From assembly GCA_945956915.1 (NCBI GenBank), contig CAMFJH010000001.1:1-64000 (forward strand): a stretch of DNA of 64,000 bases, given 5' to 3'. A program made the position numbers and the translations under genes. Below are positions 26,865 through 35,499 of this stretch, piece after piece. Under the pieces are notes generated by a model, which was not told the origin of the DNA, did no database searches, and worked only from the letters and a program-made list of their open reading frames with translations. How positions within the stretch are numbered: the first letter of the stretch is position 1; each line of letters begins with the position of its first letter. The DNA is from an uncultured Francisellaceae bacterium. GTDB taxonomy: Bacteria; Pseudomonadota; Gammaproteobacteria; UBA6186; Azoamicaceae.

Positions 26865-28079
26865 ATGTCAACTATTGAGCATACAGCAGAATCGTTTGAT
26901 CTTATTAAGCGAGGTGCAGAAGAGATTTTAGTAGAGCAAGATTTAATTGAACGATTAAAACTGGGCAAACCTTTAAGGATCAAAGCAGGCTTTGATCCTA
27001 CAGCACCGGATATCCATTTAGGGCATACCGTTTTATTAAATAAAATGCGTCAGTTTCAAATCTTGGGTCATGAAATATTATTTTTAATTGGTGATTTTAC
27101 GGGCATGATTGGAGATCCCACGGGTAAAAATGTTGCAAGACAACCTTTAACACGCGAAGCTGTTTTAGAAAATGCAAAAACGTATCAAGCGCAAGTGTTC
27201 AAAATATTAGATCCGGAAAAGACACAAATTTTATTTAATTCACATTGGATGGATGCCTTAGGTACCAAAGGTCTAATAGAATTAGCCGCGCATTATACCG
27301 TGGCACGCATGCTAGAGCGAGAAGATTTTAAAACGCGTTATCAGTCTGCGCAGCCGATTGCCATTCACGAATTTTTATATCCATTAATGCAGGGCTACGA
27401 TTCTGTGGTGATGAAAGCGGATGTGGAGTTGGGAGGGACTGATCAAAAATTTAATTTACTGGTGGGGCGAGAATTACAAAAACATTATGGCCAAAAGCCA
27501 CAAATTGTCATGACTTTTCCTTTATTGGAGGGTTTAGATGGTGTGAATAAAATGTCTAAGTCTTTAGGCAATTACATTGGCATCAACGATTCGCCCAAAG
27601 AGATGTTTGGAAAGATAATGTCGATTTCAGATGAATTGATGTGGCGGTACTATGATTTATTAAGTTTTAAGTCTACAACCGAGATAAAAAACTTAAAAAC
27701 CAGGGTACAAGAAGGTGCGAATCCCCGAGATATTAAAATGGAATTGGCCATAGAATTAATAGAACGTTTTCATGATGGGGAAGCTGCAAAGTATGCACAA
27801 GAAGCTTTTATTGCACAATTTCAACGGGGGGCATTGCCCGAAGAAATTCCGGAAATTATTTTAAAAACGGATAGAGACGCTATGCCCATAGCCAACGTAT
27901 TAAAAGACGCCGGTTTAACAAGTACGACTTCTGAAGCATTACGATTAATCAAAGACGGTGCTGTGCGTGTTGAAAATCAGAAAATTGAAGACAAAGCTTT
28001 AACCATACCAGTAGGCAGCACGTGTTTGTATCAAGTGGGTAAAAGGCGTTTTGCAAAAATAACTTTAGAATGGGACTAG
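26865..28079 (+). CDS. tyrS: Tyrosyl-tRNA synthetase
   Basis: A class I aminoacyl-tRNA synthetase of 404 residues. The HIGH-type motif is HLGH (in [10 protein letters not shown]) and the KMSKS motif is intact ([10 protein letters not shown]). A C-terminal S4 RNA-binding domain ([22 protein letters not shown]) is present. It is divergent from the M23 gene and followed six bases later by an MFS gene. Confidence 0.95.
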   Translation: MSTIEHTAESFDLIKRGAEEILVEQDLIERLKLGKPLRIKAGFDPTAPDIHLGHTVLLNKMRQFQILGHEILFLIGDFTGMIGDPTGKNVARQPLTREAVLENAKTYQAQVFKILDPEKTQILFNSHWMDALGTKGLIELAAHYTVARMLEREDFKTRYQSAQPIAIHEFLYPLMQGYDSVVMKADVELGGTDQKFNLLVGRELQKHYGQKPQIVMTFPLLEGLDGVNKMSKSLGNYIGINDSPKEMFGKIMSISDELMWRYYDLLSFKSTTEIKNLKTRVQEGANPRDIKMELAIELIERFHDGEAAKYAQEAFIAQFQRGALPEEIPEIILKTDRDAMPIANVLKDAGLTSTTSEALRLIKDGAVRVENQKIEDKALTIPVGSTCLYQVGKRRFAKITLEWD

Positions 28080-28085
28080 CTTTTA

Positions 28086-29366
28086 ATGATACAGGTTGCT
28101 AACTCTAAAAAAAGTAAAGCAATACTCTTAAGTTGTGTAGGTGCGGCTTTAGAGTATTATGATTTTATTATTTATGGCATGATGGTGATGTATTTATCTC
28201 AGGTTTTTTTCCCAGAAAATACTTCGGAATTAGGATACTTAAAAACATTTTCTATTTTAGCGATTGGCTATTTTGCGCGCCCTGTCGGGGGGTATTTATT
28301 TGGGTTAATAGCAGATAAATACGGTCGTAAGAAAGCCTTATTGATGATTATGCTCATTATGGCCTGCGCTACGATGACAATGGGCTTATTACCCACTTAT
28401 GCTGCGATTGGATTTTGCGCACCTGTTTTATTAACATTTGCCAGATTGTTGCAAGGGTTATCTTTTGGTGCAGAAATACCGAACATGACAGCCATTGTCA
28501 GAGAAAATACAAAACCGGGCACTTCTGGAAAATATTTTGGAATCATGATGTCAAGTACAGCCATAGGTACTTTATTGGCCTATGGCATTTTAACGGTTTT
28601 GACTCGATTTTTTTCTGAGGAAGCCATCGTTCAAGGCATGTGGCGTATACCGTTTTTGCTAGGGGGTGTTTTGGCTTTGGTGGTCTTTGTCTTAAGAACA
28701 CGCATTGATGAAACCCCTGATTTTTTAGAATTGAAACAATCAGCACGTTTACATCATTCAAGCAAAGCGATTACAACAGAGATATTTAAATTTTATTGGA
28801 AAAATTTAATCAATGGTTTTTCTCTAAGCTTATTTTTTTCTTTTCTAATTTTATTTAGCATTTATTTGCCTGTTTATTTAAAAGAATATTTTTATTATGA
28901 GCCGCCTATAATCTTTTTTTGGATGACGCTTAGCATATTGCTCAGTGTTTGTTTATCACCCTGGTTTGGTCATATTTTTGATCGTTTAAACAGAGCAAAA
29001 GCAGTTAAAGTGCTTACTCTGTGTTTTTTAGTTTTTTTGGCTATTTCTTTGAAATTATTGGCAACCCATAGTACTTGGGCTTTGGTACTTTTCTTATTTG
29101 GGTATCAATTATTTATTTCAAGTTATGCAACGAATATTTTTGCACTACTTTCAACCTTATTTCCCTTGCACATCCGTTCAACCGGGATAGGCATTTGTTA
29201 TAATACCGCGCATTCCATAGGCAGTATGACGCCTTTGATATTGACTTCTCTAGTGCATGCACAAAATTATAATATAATGGTTATGGTTTTTGCCTCTATC
29301 GTCGTTATGATGACGTTCTTAGGTGGTTTGTTAAAGCAACCGGAAGGATTAACTTCAATAAATTGA
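28086..29366 (+). CDS. MFS transporter, metabolite:H+ symporter (ProP-like) subfamily
   Basis: Twelve-helix transporter of 426 residues. AALEYYDFIIYGMM at the N-terminus, ARPVGGYLFGLIADKYGRKKAL between helices 2 and 3, and LLQGLSFGAEIP are typical of the MHS subfamily that imports organic acids and osmolytes. The substrate is not predictable. It starts six bases after tyrS and is probably co-transcribed. Confidence 0.85.
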   Translation: MIQVANSKKSKAILLSCVGAALEYYDFIIYGMMVMYLSQVFFPENTSELGYLKTFSILAIGYFARPVGGYLFGLIADKYGRKKALLMIMLIMACATMTMGLLPTYAAIGFCAPVLLTFARLLQGLSFGAEIPNMTAIVRENTKPGTSGKYFGIMMSSTAIGTLLAYGILTVLTRFFSEEAIVQGMWRIPFLLGGVLALVVFVLRTRIDETPDFLELKQSARLHHSSKAITTEIFKFYWKNLINGFSLSLFFSFLILFSIYLPVYLKEYFYYEPPIIFFWMTLSILLSVCLSPWFGHIFDRLNRAKAVKVLTLCFLVFLAISLKLLATHSTWALVLFLFGYQLFISSYATNIFALLSTLFPLHIRSTGIGICYNTAHSIGSMTPLILTSLVHAQNYNIMVMVFASIVVMMTFLGGLLKQPEGLTSIN

Positions 29367-29434
29367 AAGCAGATAGATACACAATTTTACCATCTGAGGT
29401 TAGTTTGGGGGTTGATATATGTGCATATCAATAC

Positions 29435-29541
29435 TTTACCTTTTTTTAGTAGATGTCATTTTTAGGTAAACTTAATTTGACATTTAATTTTACCTGTTTT
29501 AAGATAATGTCAAATTTAGGTAAAAATAAAATGAAGGTAAA
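29435..29541. repeat. Alternating inverted heptamer array upstream of an ATPase gene
   Basis: The heptamer TTTACCT or its complement AGGTAAA occurs in alternating orientation at 29435, 29464, 29489, 29518 and (next to the start codon) 29535. A second element, TGTCA/TGACA, occurs at 29454, 29478 and 29508 between them. The first four heptamers are spaced 29, 25 and 29 bases apart. The array ends seven bases before the ATG of the ATPase gene. A binding site for the ATPase itself or for a regulator is inferred. Confidence 0.7.
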
Positions 29542-29547
29542 GATACA

Positions 29548-31011
29548 ATGAAATATATCGGTCGAGCTAAGCAATTGAAATTACTAAAAGAATTGGCCGC
29601 ATCCCAAAATAGCCATTTGGTTGTGGTTAATGGGCGCCGACGTATAGGGAAAAGCCGTTTAATTAATGAATTTGCAAAAAATTACCATTTTTTAGAATTT
29701 TCAGGCTTAGCACCTGTAAAAGGCATTAGTCACCAAGATGAACGAAATGCTTTTGGCCAACAGTTTGCCCAGCACTTTAAATTACCTCCCCTGTCTTTTA
29801 ATGATTGGACCGATGCATTTAACCATTTGAGTTTGCAACTTGAAGCAATTTCAACATATAGCATTATTTTGTTCGATGAAATATCTTGGATGGCGACAGG
29901 AGACGATAGCTTTTTACCAAAATTAAAAAATTGGTGGGATCTAAGTTTAGAAAAAAAATCTAATTTAATGCTTGTATTGTGTGGTTCAGTATCTACGTGG
30001 ATAGATCAAAATATTATCAATAGTACAGCTTTTTTTGGTCGAATTTCATTACATATTGTTTTAGAAGAATTATCTTTGCCTGAATGTTATCAATTTTTGC
30101 AAGAAATGCAATTTACGCAATCCTATTATGATATTTTTAAAATACTTTCAGTGATGGGTGGTATTCCCTGGTATTTAAAGCGCATAATTACTTCTAAATC
30201 TGGCGATGAAAATATTAGATCGCTTTGTTTTGAAAAAGATGGGGTTCTTGTAAAAGAATTTGAAAAAATATTTCATGATTTGTTTCACGAACGTAGTATA
30301 GTATATAAAAATATAATATATCTGCTCAGTGAAGGCATGTTGGACTTAAAATCTATACGCGAAGCACTTAAATATCCACCTGGTGGTGTATTAAATAAAT
30401 ATTTAAATGATTTGATTACAAGTGGCTTTGTTACTAAACATTATTCTTGGTCCTTGAAAAATAAAAAAATAGGTTCAGGTGCTTTGTACCGTTTAAGTGA
30501 TAATTATATAAAATTTTATTTAAAATACATAGAACCTAATTTGCCAAAAATAGAACAAAATTCATACAGTACATTGTCAATGCACAGTTTACCAGGATGG
30601 GATACAATGATAGGGTTGCAAGTAGAAAGCCTTCTGCTTAAAAATCGTCATTTAATATTGCAAGCACTGGAGATTTTTCCGCAAGACATTGTAGCCGACA
30701 ATCCCTATATTCAAAAACAAACTCAACGCCTTAAAGGGTGTCAAATTGATTATCTTATTCAAACACGAACGAATAACTTATACCTTTGTGAATTCAAATT
30801 TAATAGGAGAAAAATTGGCACCGAGATTATTGCTGAAGTCAAAGAAAAAATACAAAGATTATCTATCCCCCGGGGGTTTGGTGTTTGCCCAGTTTTAGTA
30901 CACTTTGAAGATATAGCAAGTGCTGTCTACGATGCTAATTTCTTTTATCGTATTATAGATATGCGAGATTTACTGTTTAATGATCTGGGTGATAGGAGTG
31001 CTCATGGATGA
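29548..31011 (+). CDS. AAA ATPase with C-terminal PD-(D/E)XK-like (DUF234-type) domain
   Basis: A 487-residue protein. The P-loop GRRRIGKS lies at residues 29-36, Walker B ILFDE near 107-111 and a sensor-like LVLCGS near 143. A winged-helix-like middle region follows. The C-terminal segment CQIDYLIQT...YLCEFKF has the D401...E415-x-K417 spacing of PD-(D/E)XK nuclease-fold domains. Family knowledge: ATPases of this type are widespread in archaea and scattered in bacteria, function largely unknown. A paralogue lies at 51461. Both have private inverted-repeat arrays upstream. Confidence 0.85.
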   Translation: MKYIGRAKQLKLLKELAASQNSHLVVVNGRRRIGKSRLINEFAKNYHFLEFSGLAPVKGISHQDERNAFGQQFAQHFKLPPLSFNDWTDAFNHLSLQLEAISTYSIILFDEISWMATGDDSFLPKLKNWWDLSLEKKSNLMLVLCGSVSTWIDQNIINSTAFFGRISLHIVLEELSLPECYQFLQEMQFTQSYYDIFKILSVMGGIPWYLKRIITSKSGDENIRSLCFEKDGVLVKEFEKIFHDLFHERSIVYKNIIYLLSEGMLDLKSIREALKYPPGGVLNKYLNDLITSGFVTKHYSWSLKNKKIGSGALYRLSDNYIKFYLKYIEPNLPKIEQNSYSTLSMHSLPGWDTMIGLQVESLLLKNRHLILQALEIFPQDIVADNPYIQKQTQRLKGCQIDYLIQTRTNNLYLCEFKFNRRKIGTEIIAEVKEKIQRLSIPRGFGVCPVLVHFEDIASAVYDANFFYRIIDMRDLLFNDLGDRSAHG

Positions 31012-31021
31012 GCGATTCTAT

Positions 31022-31060
31022 ATTAAAAAACGTGCGGTATCACTTAAATACCACACGTTT
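31022..31060 (-). terminator. Intrinsic terminator for the PRC-barrel gene
   Basis: Arms AAACGTGCGGTAT (31028-31040) and ATACCACACGTTT (31048-31060) pair with one mismatch around a 7-base loop. Read on the minus strand, the hairpin is followed by TTTTTTAATA. It lies 36 bases after the PRC-barrel stop codon. Confidence 0.75.
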
Positions 31061-31095
31061 AGTTCACTACTTATAATCTGCTGGTTGGGCTAGAT

Positions 31096-31473
31096 TTAGT
31101 TGTGAGTTGTAGTGGTGGTGGTTTCTTCCCAATAGGGTTTTGTACCATAATAGCTTGAAATGCTGGCAATAAATTCTCTATTAGCTTCTGGCCAATGATT
31201 TTTATTAAAGCCAGGAGCTTTTTTCAATTTTTCTTTGTCGATGTTTACAATAAAACACTCATCATTGGTATTGTAATTTAAGGAATTCCAAGGAAGGACA
31301 ATTAATTTTCCGCCTAATCCTAAGAAAGTACCCGATTCCAATACTGCATAAGCGACTCTGCCACTTGTTTTATCTATCACTATTTCTGTAATACTGCCTA
31401 AAGATTCTTTTGCAGAATTTTTTACATCTTTATCGATCACTTGTTCTTTTGCTTTTACGTTTGTGCTTGCCAT
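31096..31473 (-). CDS. PRC-barrel domain protein
   Basis: A 125-residue soluble protein. The segment LGSITEIVIDKTSGRVAYAVL followed by LGLGGKLIVLPWNSL is the PRC-barrel pattern found in many stress-associated bacterial proteins. A Thr-rich tail (EETTTTTTHN) ends the protein. The precise role is unknown. It is divergent from a BON-domain gene, another family common in envelope stress responses. Confidence 0.85.
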   Translation of the reverse strand: MASTNVKAKEQVIDKDVKNSAKESLGSITEIVIDKTSGRVAYAVLESGTFLGLGGKLIVLPWNSLNYNTNDECFIVNIDKEKLKKAPGFNKNHWPEANREFIASISSYYGTKPYWEETTTTTTHN

Positions 31474-31658
31474 GATGCATCTCCTCTTAAATAGTTTAAA
31501 AATTATTACAATTTGAACTCTAGCATAAAAAAATACATTTTTATTAGGTGCAGGATTTCCTTAAGTGTGCGTCTGTTCACCTTTTTTTCTAAAAATTCTT
31601 TTTAAATGATCTATAGTTGTGTTGTAACTGTTTTTATTTATTATTTTAGGAGGTTGTT

Positions 31659-31949
31659 ATGAAAAAATTACTTGGTTTGGCAGCAGCATTTACACTGGTT
31701 TTAAGTTCATCTGCACTGTATGCAATGGACGATGCTTCAATTGCTAAAAATGTTCAGGCAAAAATTACATCGGGGACCAATGTCCCAGCAGCCGGTGCTC
31801 CCAATGTGGTTGTGCATGCTAAAGACGGCAAAGTCATGATATATGGCATAGTGGACACCAAAACACAGAAAGAAGATATGGAAAAAATGGTTAAAAATAT
31901 GGAAGGTGTTAAAAAGGTGGATATGGAAGTGAAAGTGATAAATGACTAA
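31659..31949 (+). CDS. Periplasmic BON-domain protein (copy 1)
   Basis: A 96-residue product with a signal peptide (about residues 1-22, ending ALYA) and a single BON domain: DDASIAKNVQAKI at the start, VVVHAKDGKVMIYGIV in the middle and KMEGV-type KNMEGVKKVDMEVKVI at the end. BON domains are proposed to contact phospholipid membranes; OsmY is the best-known relative. AGGAGG precedes the ATG by five bases. A second copy follows at 32139. Confidence 0.88.
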   Translation: MKKLLGLAAAFTLVLSSSALYAMDDASIAKNVQAKITSGTNVPAAGAPNVVVHAKDGKVMIYGIVDTKTQKEDMEKMVKNMEGVKKVDMEVKVIND

Positions 31950-31990
31950 AAATTAAAGACAAAGGACAAAAGATAATACAATAAAAAAAG

Positions 31991-32022
31991 AAGCCGTGTA
32001 CCTTTTGGTATGCGGCTTTTTA
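31991..32022 (+). terminator. Intrinsic terminator between the two BON genes
   Basis: Arms AAGCCGTGTACC and GGTATGCGGCTT (with a G-T pair) flank a TTTT loop and are followed by more T residues. The two BON genes therefore probably form separate transcripts. Confidence 0.82.
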
Positions 32023-32138
32023 TATCACGATTGAGAATAAAATACGAGTATGTGCTCGGTTTTAATTTTTTACTAAAAGTTATTTTTAAATGTTCTATAG
32101 TTGTTTTATAGAGATTTATATTTATTTTGGAGGTTATG

Positions 32139-32450
32139 ATGAAACAATTATTAGGTCTGGCTGTCGCATTTACACTTATTTTAAGTTCTTCTATGCTTTC
32201 TGCCACAAATGCAGGCGGAACCGATGATACAGCACTTACTAAAAATATACAATCCAAAATTATCTCTGAAACCAATATCCCGACTACAGTAGTTGCCCCT
32301 CATCTGGTGATAAGCACTAAAGAGGGTAATGTGGTGATAAGAGGCATGGTAGAAACAGATAAACAACAAAAAGACATCGAAAAAATGATTAAAAGTATGG
32401 ATGGTGTTAAAAAAGTGGATATGGATGTGGAAGTCATTAATGAGGATTAA
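32139..32450 (+). CDS. Periplasmic BON-domain protein (copy 2)
   Basis: A 103-residue paralogue of the preceding BON protein, with the same signal-peptide start (MKQLLGLAVAFTLILSSS) and the same ending (KSMDGVKKVDMDVEVI). ATG 32139 is chosen because it aligns with copy 1 and has GGAGG five bases upstream; ATG 32136 is adjacent. The untranslated region upstream is also duplicated. Confidence 0.87.
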   Translation: MKQLLGLAVAFTLILSSSMLSATNAGGTDDTALTKNIQSKIISETNIPTTVVAPHLVISTKEGNVVIRGMVETDKQQKDIEKMIKSMDGVKKVDMDVEVINED

Positions 32451-32496
32451 AATGCTTGGGAGAGCATAAGTGTTCAATAAAATCGAAAGGGAAATA

Positions 32497-33135
32497 ATGA
32501 TTAGTTTGGAGGACGTTCAGTTAAAGGCAATTTTAGGGCTTCCAACTAAAGTAAAAGCTATGATTGTCTTTGCACATGGTAGTGGAAGTGGACGTTTAAG
32601 TCCACGTAACAAGTTTGTTTCCCGTGTCCTTCAAAATGCTTCATTGGGCACTTTACTCTTAGATTTATTAACAGAAAAAGAAGAATTAGATAGAGAAAAT
32701 GTTTTTGATATTCAACTGTTAGCAAGCCGTTTAGTCGCTGTTAAAAATTGGCTAGCCAATCAATCAATATATCCAGTAATGAAAACCTTAGCTATAGGTT
32801 ATTTTGGTGCAAGTACGGGTGCCGGTTCTGCTTTGCTTGCTGCGGCTACAGATCCTACGAATGTATTTGCCATTGTTTCTCGAGGAGGCAGACCAGATTT
32901 GGCAGTAGACTCTATTTCTAAAGTTCGGGTGCCCACATTGTTGTTAGTAGGTGAGAATGATGAAGCGGTAATCGATTTAAATAAAAAAGCTTGGAATGTT
33001 TTGAATTGTATCAAAGAAATCCGTATTATACCGGGCGCTACGCATTTGTTTGAAGAGCCTGGTGCCTTAGAAGAAGTGGCTTATGCAGCCAGCGATTGGT
33101 TTTTAAACTATTGTCCTCTAAAGAGCACTAAATGA
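32497..33135 (+). CDS. Alpha/beta hydrolase (dienelactone-hydrolase-like)
   Basis: A 212-residue cytoplasmic protein. The nucleophile elbow GASTG (in YFGASTGAGSALLAA), acid-loop VGENDEAV and C-terminal GATHLFEEPGAL give a complete Ser-Asp-His triad. The N-terminus IVFAHGSGSGRLSPRN forms the oxyanion region. The substrate is unknown; close relatives are often found near phosphoribosyltransferases or stress genes. ATG 32497 follows AAAGGGA; a GTG at 32470 is an alternative. Confidence 0.82.
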   Translation: MISLEDVQLKAILGLPTKVKAMIVFAHGSGSGRLSPRNKFVSRVLQNASLGTLLLDLLTEKEELDRENVFDIQLLASRLVAVKNWLANQSIYPVMKTLAIGYFGASTGAGSALLAAATDPTNVFAIVSRGGRPDLAVDSISKVRVPTLLLVGENDEAVIDLNKKAWNVLNCIKEIRIIPGATHLFEEPGALEEVAYAASDWFLNYCPLKSTK

Positions 33136-33234
33136 GATAGGTATTTCGATCTGAGAATATACACATTAAAAAAGTTGACAGATGAGGTGGAACTGGGTAA
33201 AATAATTCCAATTAAAACTAAATAGGAGCATACA

Positions 33235-34335
33235 ATGGCAGCTACACCTGATGATTTAGAACTAGAAAATGCACTTAAAGCTTCTTTGGAAAGTTTTCAA
33301 CAGCAAGGACCAGCAGAAGACGATTTAGAGTATGCATGTGCAATTTCTGCCTCAGCAATAGAAGTAGAAACCTCGGGTGGTTTAGAGTCAAAGCAAGCCG
33401 TTGAAACTTCAATGCCGGATGAGTTTGAACTAGCACTGGCACTTTCCGCTTCATTAACAATTGCTGAAGAAGAGGATAACAAACGTAAGCAACAAGCACA
33501 AGCACAACGCCTACGAGAAATTGAAGCAGAAGAAAAAGCCACATTTGAACTTTTAGCCCAAGAAGATCTTCGCAATGCTCAAAAAGAAGCTGAAGAAGCC
33601 GCAACACAACTGTTTTTGATGAATGAAAGAAAATTGCAAGCAGAACAGTTAGACAATGATCAGCTCATGGCTGAACAATTAGCGGGTCTAGAACGCAAAG
33701 GTTCTGTAGAAGAAGTGTCGATTGCACTGTCTTTTGATCATGTAGCTATCGAACAAAGATTAAAGTTTTTAGATGAACTAGAACTCATTATTCGCTCTCC
33801 TGCGGTTGCTGGCGAATATTCGAAAAAAGAAGGTGAAGGGCTGCCCGTAGCAGAACTTACCGATGCACATAAATTTACGAGTACACTTATTCGCGCAGGT
33901 ATTCCTACACTAAGGGCTATTGATGATACACTAAGACCGATTAATGAATTAAACCCTGATATGCCCCCGCAGGCAGTGTTAGCCGAAATTTTAGCGAAAA
34001 TTGAACATAATCCAAGCTTTTCCCCTAATGATGTGGCTAATATTAGCACTTCTATTAATAATGTGATTGCAGCAGGCAATCCTATCGATCTTGCTGAAAC
34101 GCAAGCACAGGTACCCGAATTACTTTCGCGTACCTGGACTTTAGCTAAACGATTGGGCACGAATTTTACCGCTGCTGTGGCTACAGCGCTGAGCGATAAT
34201 ATTGCCGATGCAGGTGGATGCATTCCGGGCCTTGTAGCAAGGGTATATCCCATTTATGCTAAAATGATTCAATGCGTGCTTAAAGAATCTCTAGAATCTC
34301 TAGAAGCTATCCCGCATCTCAGAATCCACTTTTAA
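33235..34335 (+). CDS. Protein with three ubiquitin-interacting-motif-like segments; candidate effector
   Basis: The 366-residue product has no signal peptide. Three segments near the N-terminus fit the UIM pattern (acidic patch, then hydrophobic-x-x-A-hydrophobic-x-x-S): DDLELENALKASLE (6-19), EDDLEYACAISAS (28-40) and DEFELALALSASL (62-74). A highly charged helical region follows (about 80-150, likely coiled coil), then a helical C-terminal domain ending EAIPHLRIHF. UIMs are known from eukaryotic ubiquitin receptors, so in a bacterium with a Dot/Icm system a translocated protein acting on the host ubiquitin pathway is a reasonable inference. A clear ribosome-binding site (TAGGAG) precedes the ATG. 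No overall family is recognised. Confidence 0.8.
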   Translation: MAATPDDLELENALKASLESFQQQGPAEDDLEYACAISASAIEVETSGGLESKQAVETSMPDEFELALALSASLTIAEEEDNKRKQQAQAQRLREIEAEEKATFELLAQEDLRNAQKEAEEAATQLFLMNERKLQAEQLDNDQLMAEQLAGLERKGSVEEVSIALSFDHVAIEQRLKFLDELELIIRSPAVAGEYSKKEGEGLPVAELTDAHKFTSTLIRAGIPTLRAIDDTLRPINELNPDMPPQAVLAEILAKIEHNPSFSPNDVANISTSINNVIAAGNPIDLAETQAQVPELLSRTWTLAKRLGTNFTAAVATALSDNIADAGGCIPGLVARVYPIYAKMIQCVLKESLESLEAIPHLRIHF

Positions 34336-34341
34336 GTGGTT

Positions 34342-35373
34342 TTAAGCCAAATGCGCATGATGATAGCGCCCAAGGCTTGCGAGGCTATTCAGCCTTGCTT
34401 GCTTGAGTAGCAGCCTTTGCGCTATCAATACATTATTGGGATTACCTTGCCAGGCTGCCATACAAGGTTCTTGTAGGGCACGTGCAAAAGAAAAGCTTAA
34501 ATTCCAAGGATGGGGAGCATGATATTGATTAATCGCATTAAGATTTTCAGTCGCTTGCTCGGGAGTTTGTCCGCCTGAAAGAAAATTAATAGTCGGTACT
34601 GCAGGCGGCACTGTATTCCTTAATACACTTACTGTCGCTTTGGCAACGGTGTAAGCATTGGCTGGCTTTGAATCTTTAGCTGGAATAACCATGCTGGGTT
34701 TTAATACTATATATTTTAATAACACTTGATGTTGATAAAGTGCTTGAAATATCGCAACCAATACTTTTTGTGTAACTTCAAAACACGTTTCTATACTATG
34801 GTATCCGTCAATCAGTATTTCAGGTTCTATGATGGGCACTAAGCCTGTAGCTTGTGCAATGGCAGCATAACAAGCCAGTTGTTCTGCATTGGTTGTAATG
34901 GCCTCTATTGAAGGTGTGTTAGCACTAATAGAATAGATTGCCCGCCATTTACTAAAGCGCGCTCCTTGTTTTTTATAAGCGCTTAAACGTTCTGAAAGTC
35001 CATCTAATCCTTCTGTCATTTTTTCTTGTGTTCCATCGCTTAGCGCAATAAGGCCTTGATCGACTTTAATACCAGGAATAATACCTTTAGATTTTAAGAT
35101 ATTGATAAAAGGAATACCTTCATGAGTTGATTGTAATAAGGTTTCTTCATGCAAAATAATCCCTGCAATATAATGCTCAAGTTTGGCAGTTGTTAACAGT
35201 AACTCACGATAATTTTTGCGGCTTTCTGGAGTACAAGGAATGTGTAAAGCTTCAAAACGTTTTGAAATCGTTGCTACACTTTCATCTGCCGCTAATATGC
35301 CTTTGCCTGCAGTAGCCAGCGCTGTGGTAGTGAATTTGAGCTCTTCTATAAGATTTGTTTTTAATATGGTCAT
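34342..35373 (-). CDS. Class I fructose-bisphosphate aldolase
   Basis: A Schiff-base aldolase of glycolysis and gluconeogenesis with 343 residues. Class I landmarks are GKGILAADESVATI near residue 26, KWRAIYSI, VPIIEPEILIDG and the Schiff-base lysine segment YIVLKPSMVIP, with SGGQTPEQAT near the end. This is the eukaryote-like class I type. ATG 35373 starts at the family position; the frame extends further upstream without good support. It lies downstream of uvrA on the same strand. Confidence 0.92.
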   Translation of the reverse strand: MTILKTNLIEELKFTTTALATAGKGILAADESVATISKRFEALHIPCTPESRKNYRELLLTTAKLEHYIAGIILHEETLLQSTHEGIPFINILKSKGIIPGIKVDQGLIALSDGTQEKMTEGLDGLSERLSAYKKQGARFSKWRAIYSISANTPSIEAITTNAEQLACYAAIAQATGLVPIIEPEILIDGYHSIETCFEVTQKVLVAIFQALYQHQVLLKYIVLKPSMVIPAKDSKPANAYTVAKATVSVLRNTVPPAVPTINFLSGGQTPEQATENLNAINQYHAPHPWNLSFSFARALQEPCMAAWQGNPNNVLIAQRLLLKQARLNSLASLGRYHHAHLA

Positions 35374-35452
35374 AGTCTGCCCCGATAGGTCTAAAATTTT
35401 TAGTAAGCTAGTTAAGTATAGCTGAAAATAATTTTTAGCTTTTGCAGGCTGA

Positions 35453-35481
35453 GTAGGAGTCGCCCGCTGTGGCGACCCTAC
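35453..35481. repeat. REP-like GC-rich hairpin between uvrA and the aldolase gene
   Basis: GTAGG-A-GTCGCC pairs with GGCGAC-CCTAC around a 6-base loop, with one bulged base. It is GC-rich in an AT-rich intergenic gap and lacks a T-run. It may be a short mobile palindrome or an mRNA-stabilising hairpin. Confidence 0.55.
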
Positions 35482-35499
35482 CATACAATCTGCAGGAGC

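Noticed and set aside
29548..31011. The ATPase as a Dot/Icm or conjugation ATPase.
   Set aside because: Its P-loop context, C-terminal D...E-x-K segment and location do not match VirB4, VirB11 or VirD4 families; DotB and DotL are already present.
33275..34253. Long minus-strand frames (up to 171 codons) opposite the UIM-like protein.
   Set aside because: They lack ribosome-binding sites and their composition mirrors the Glu/Ala-rich plus-strand gene.
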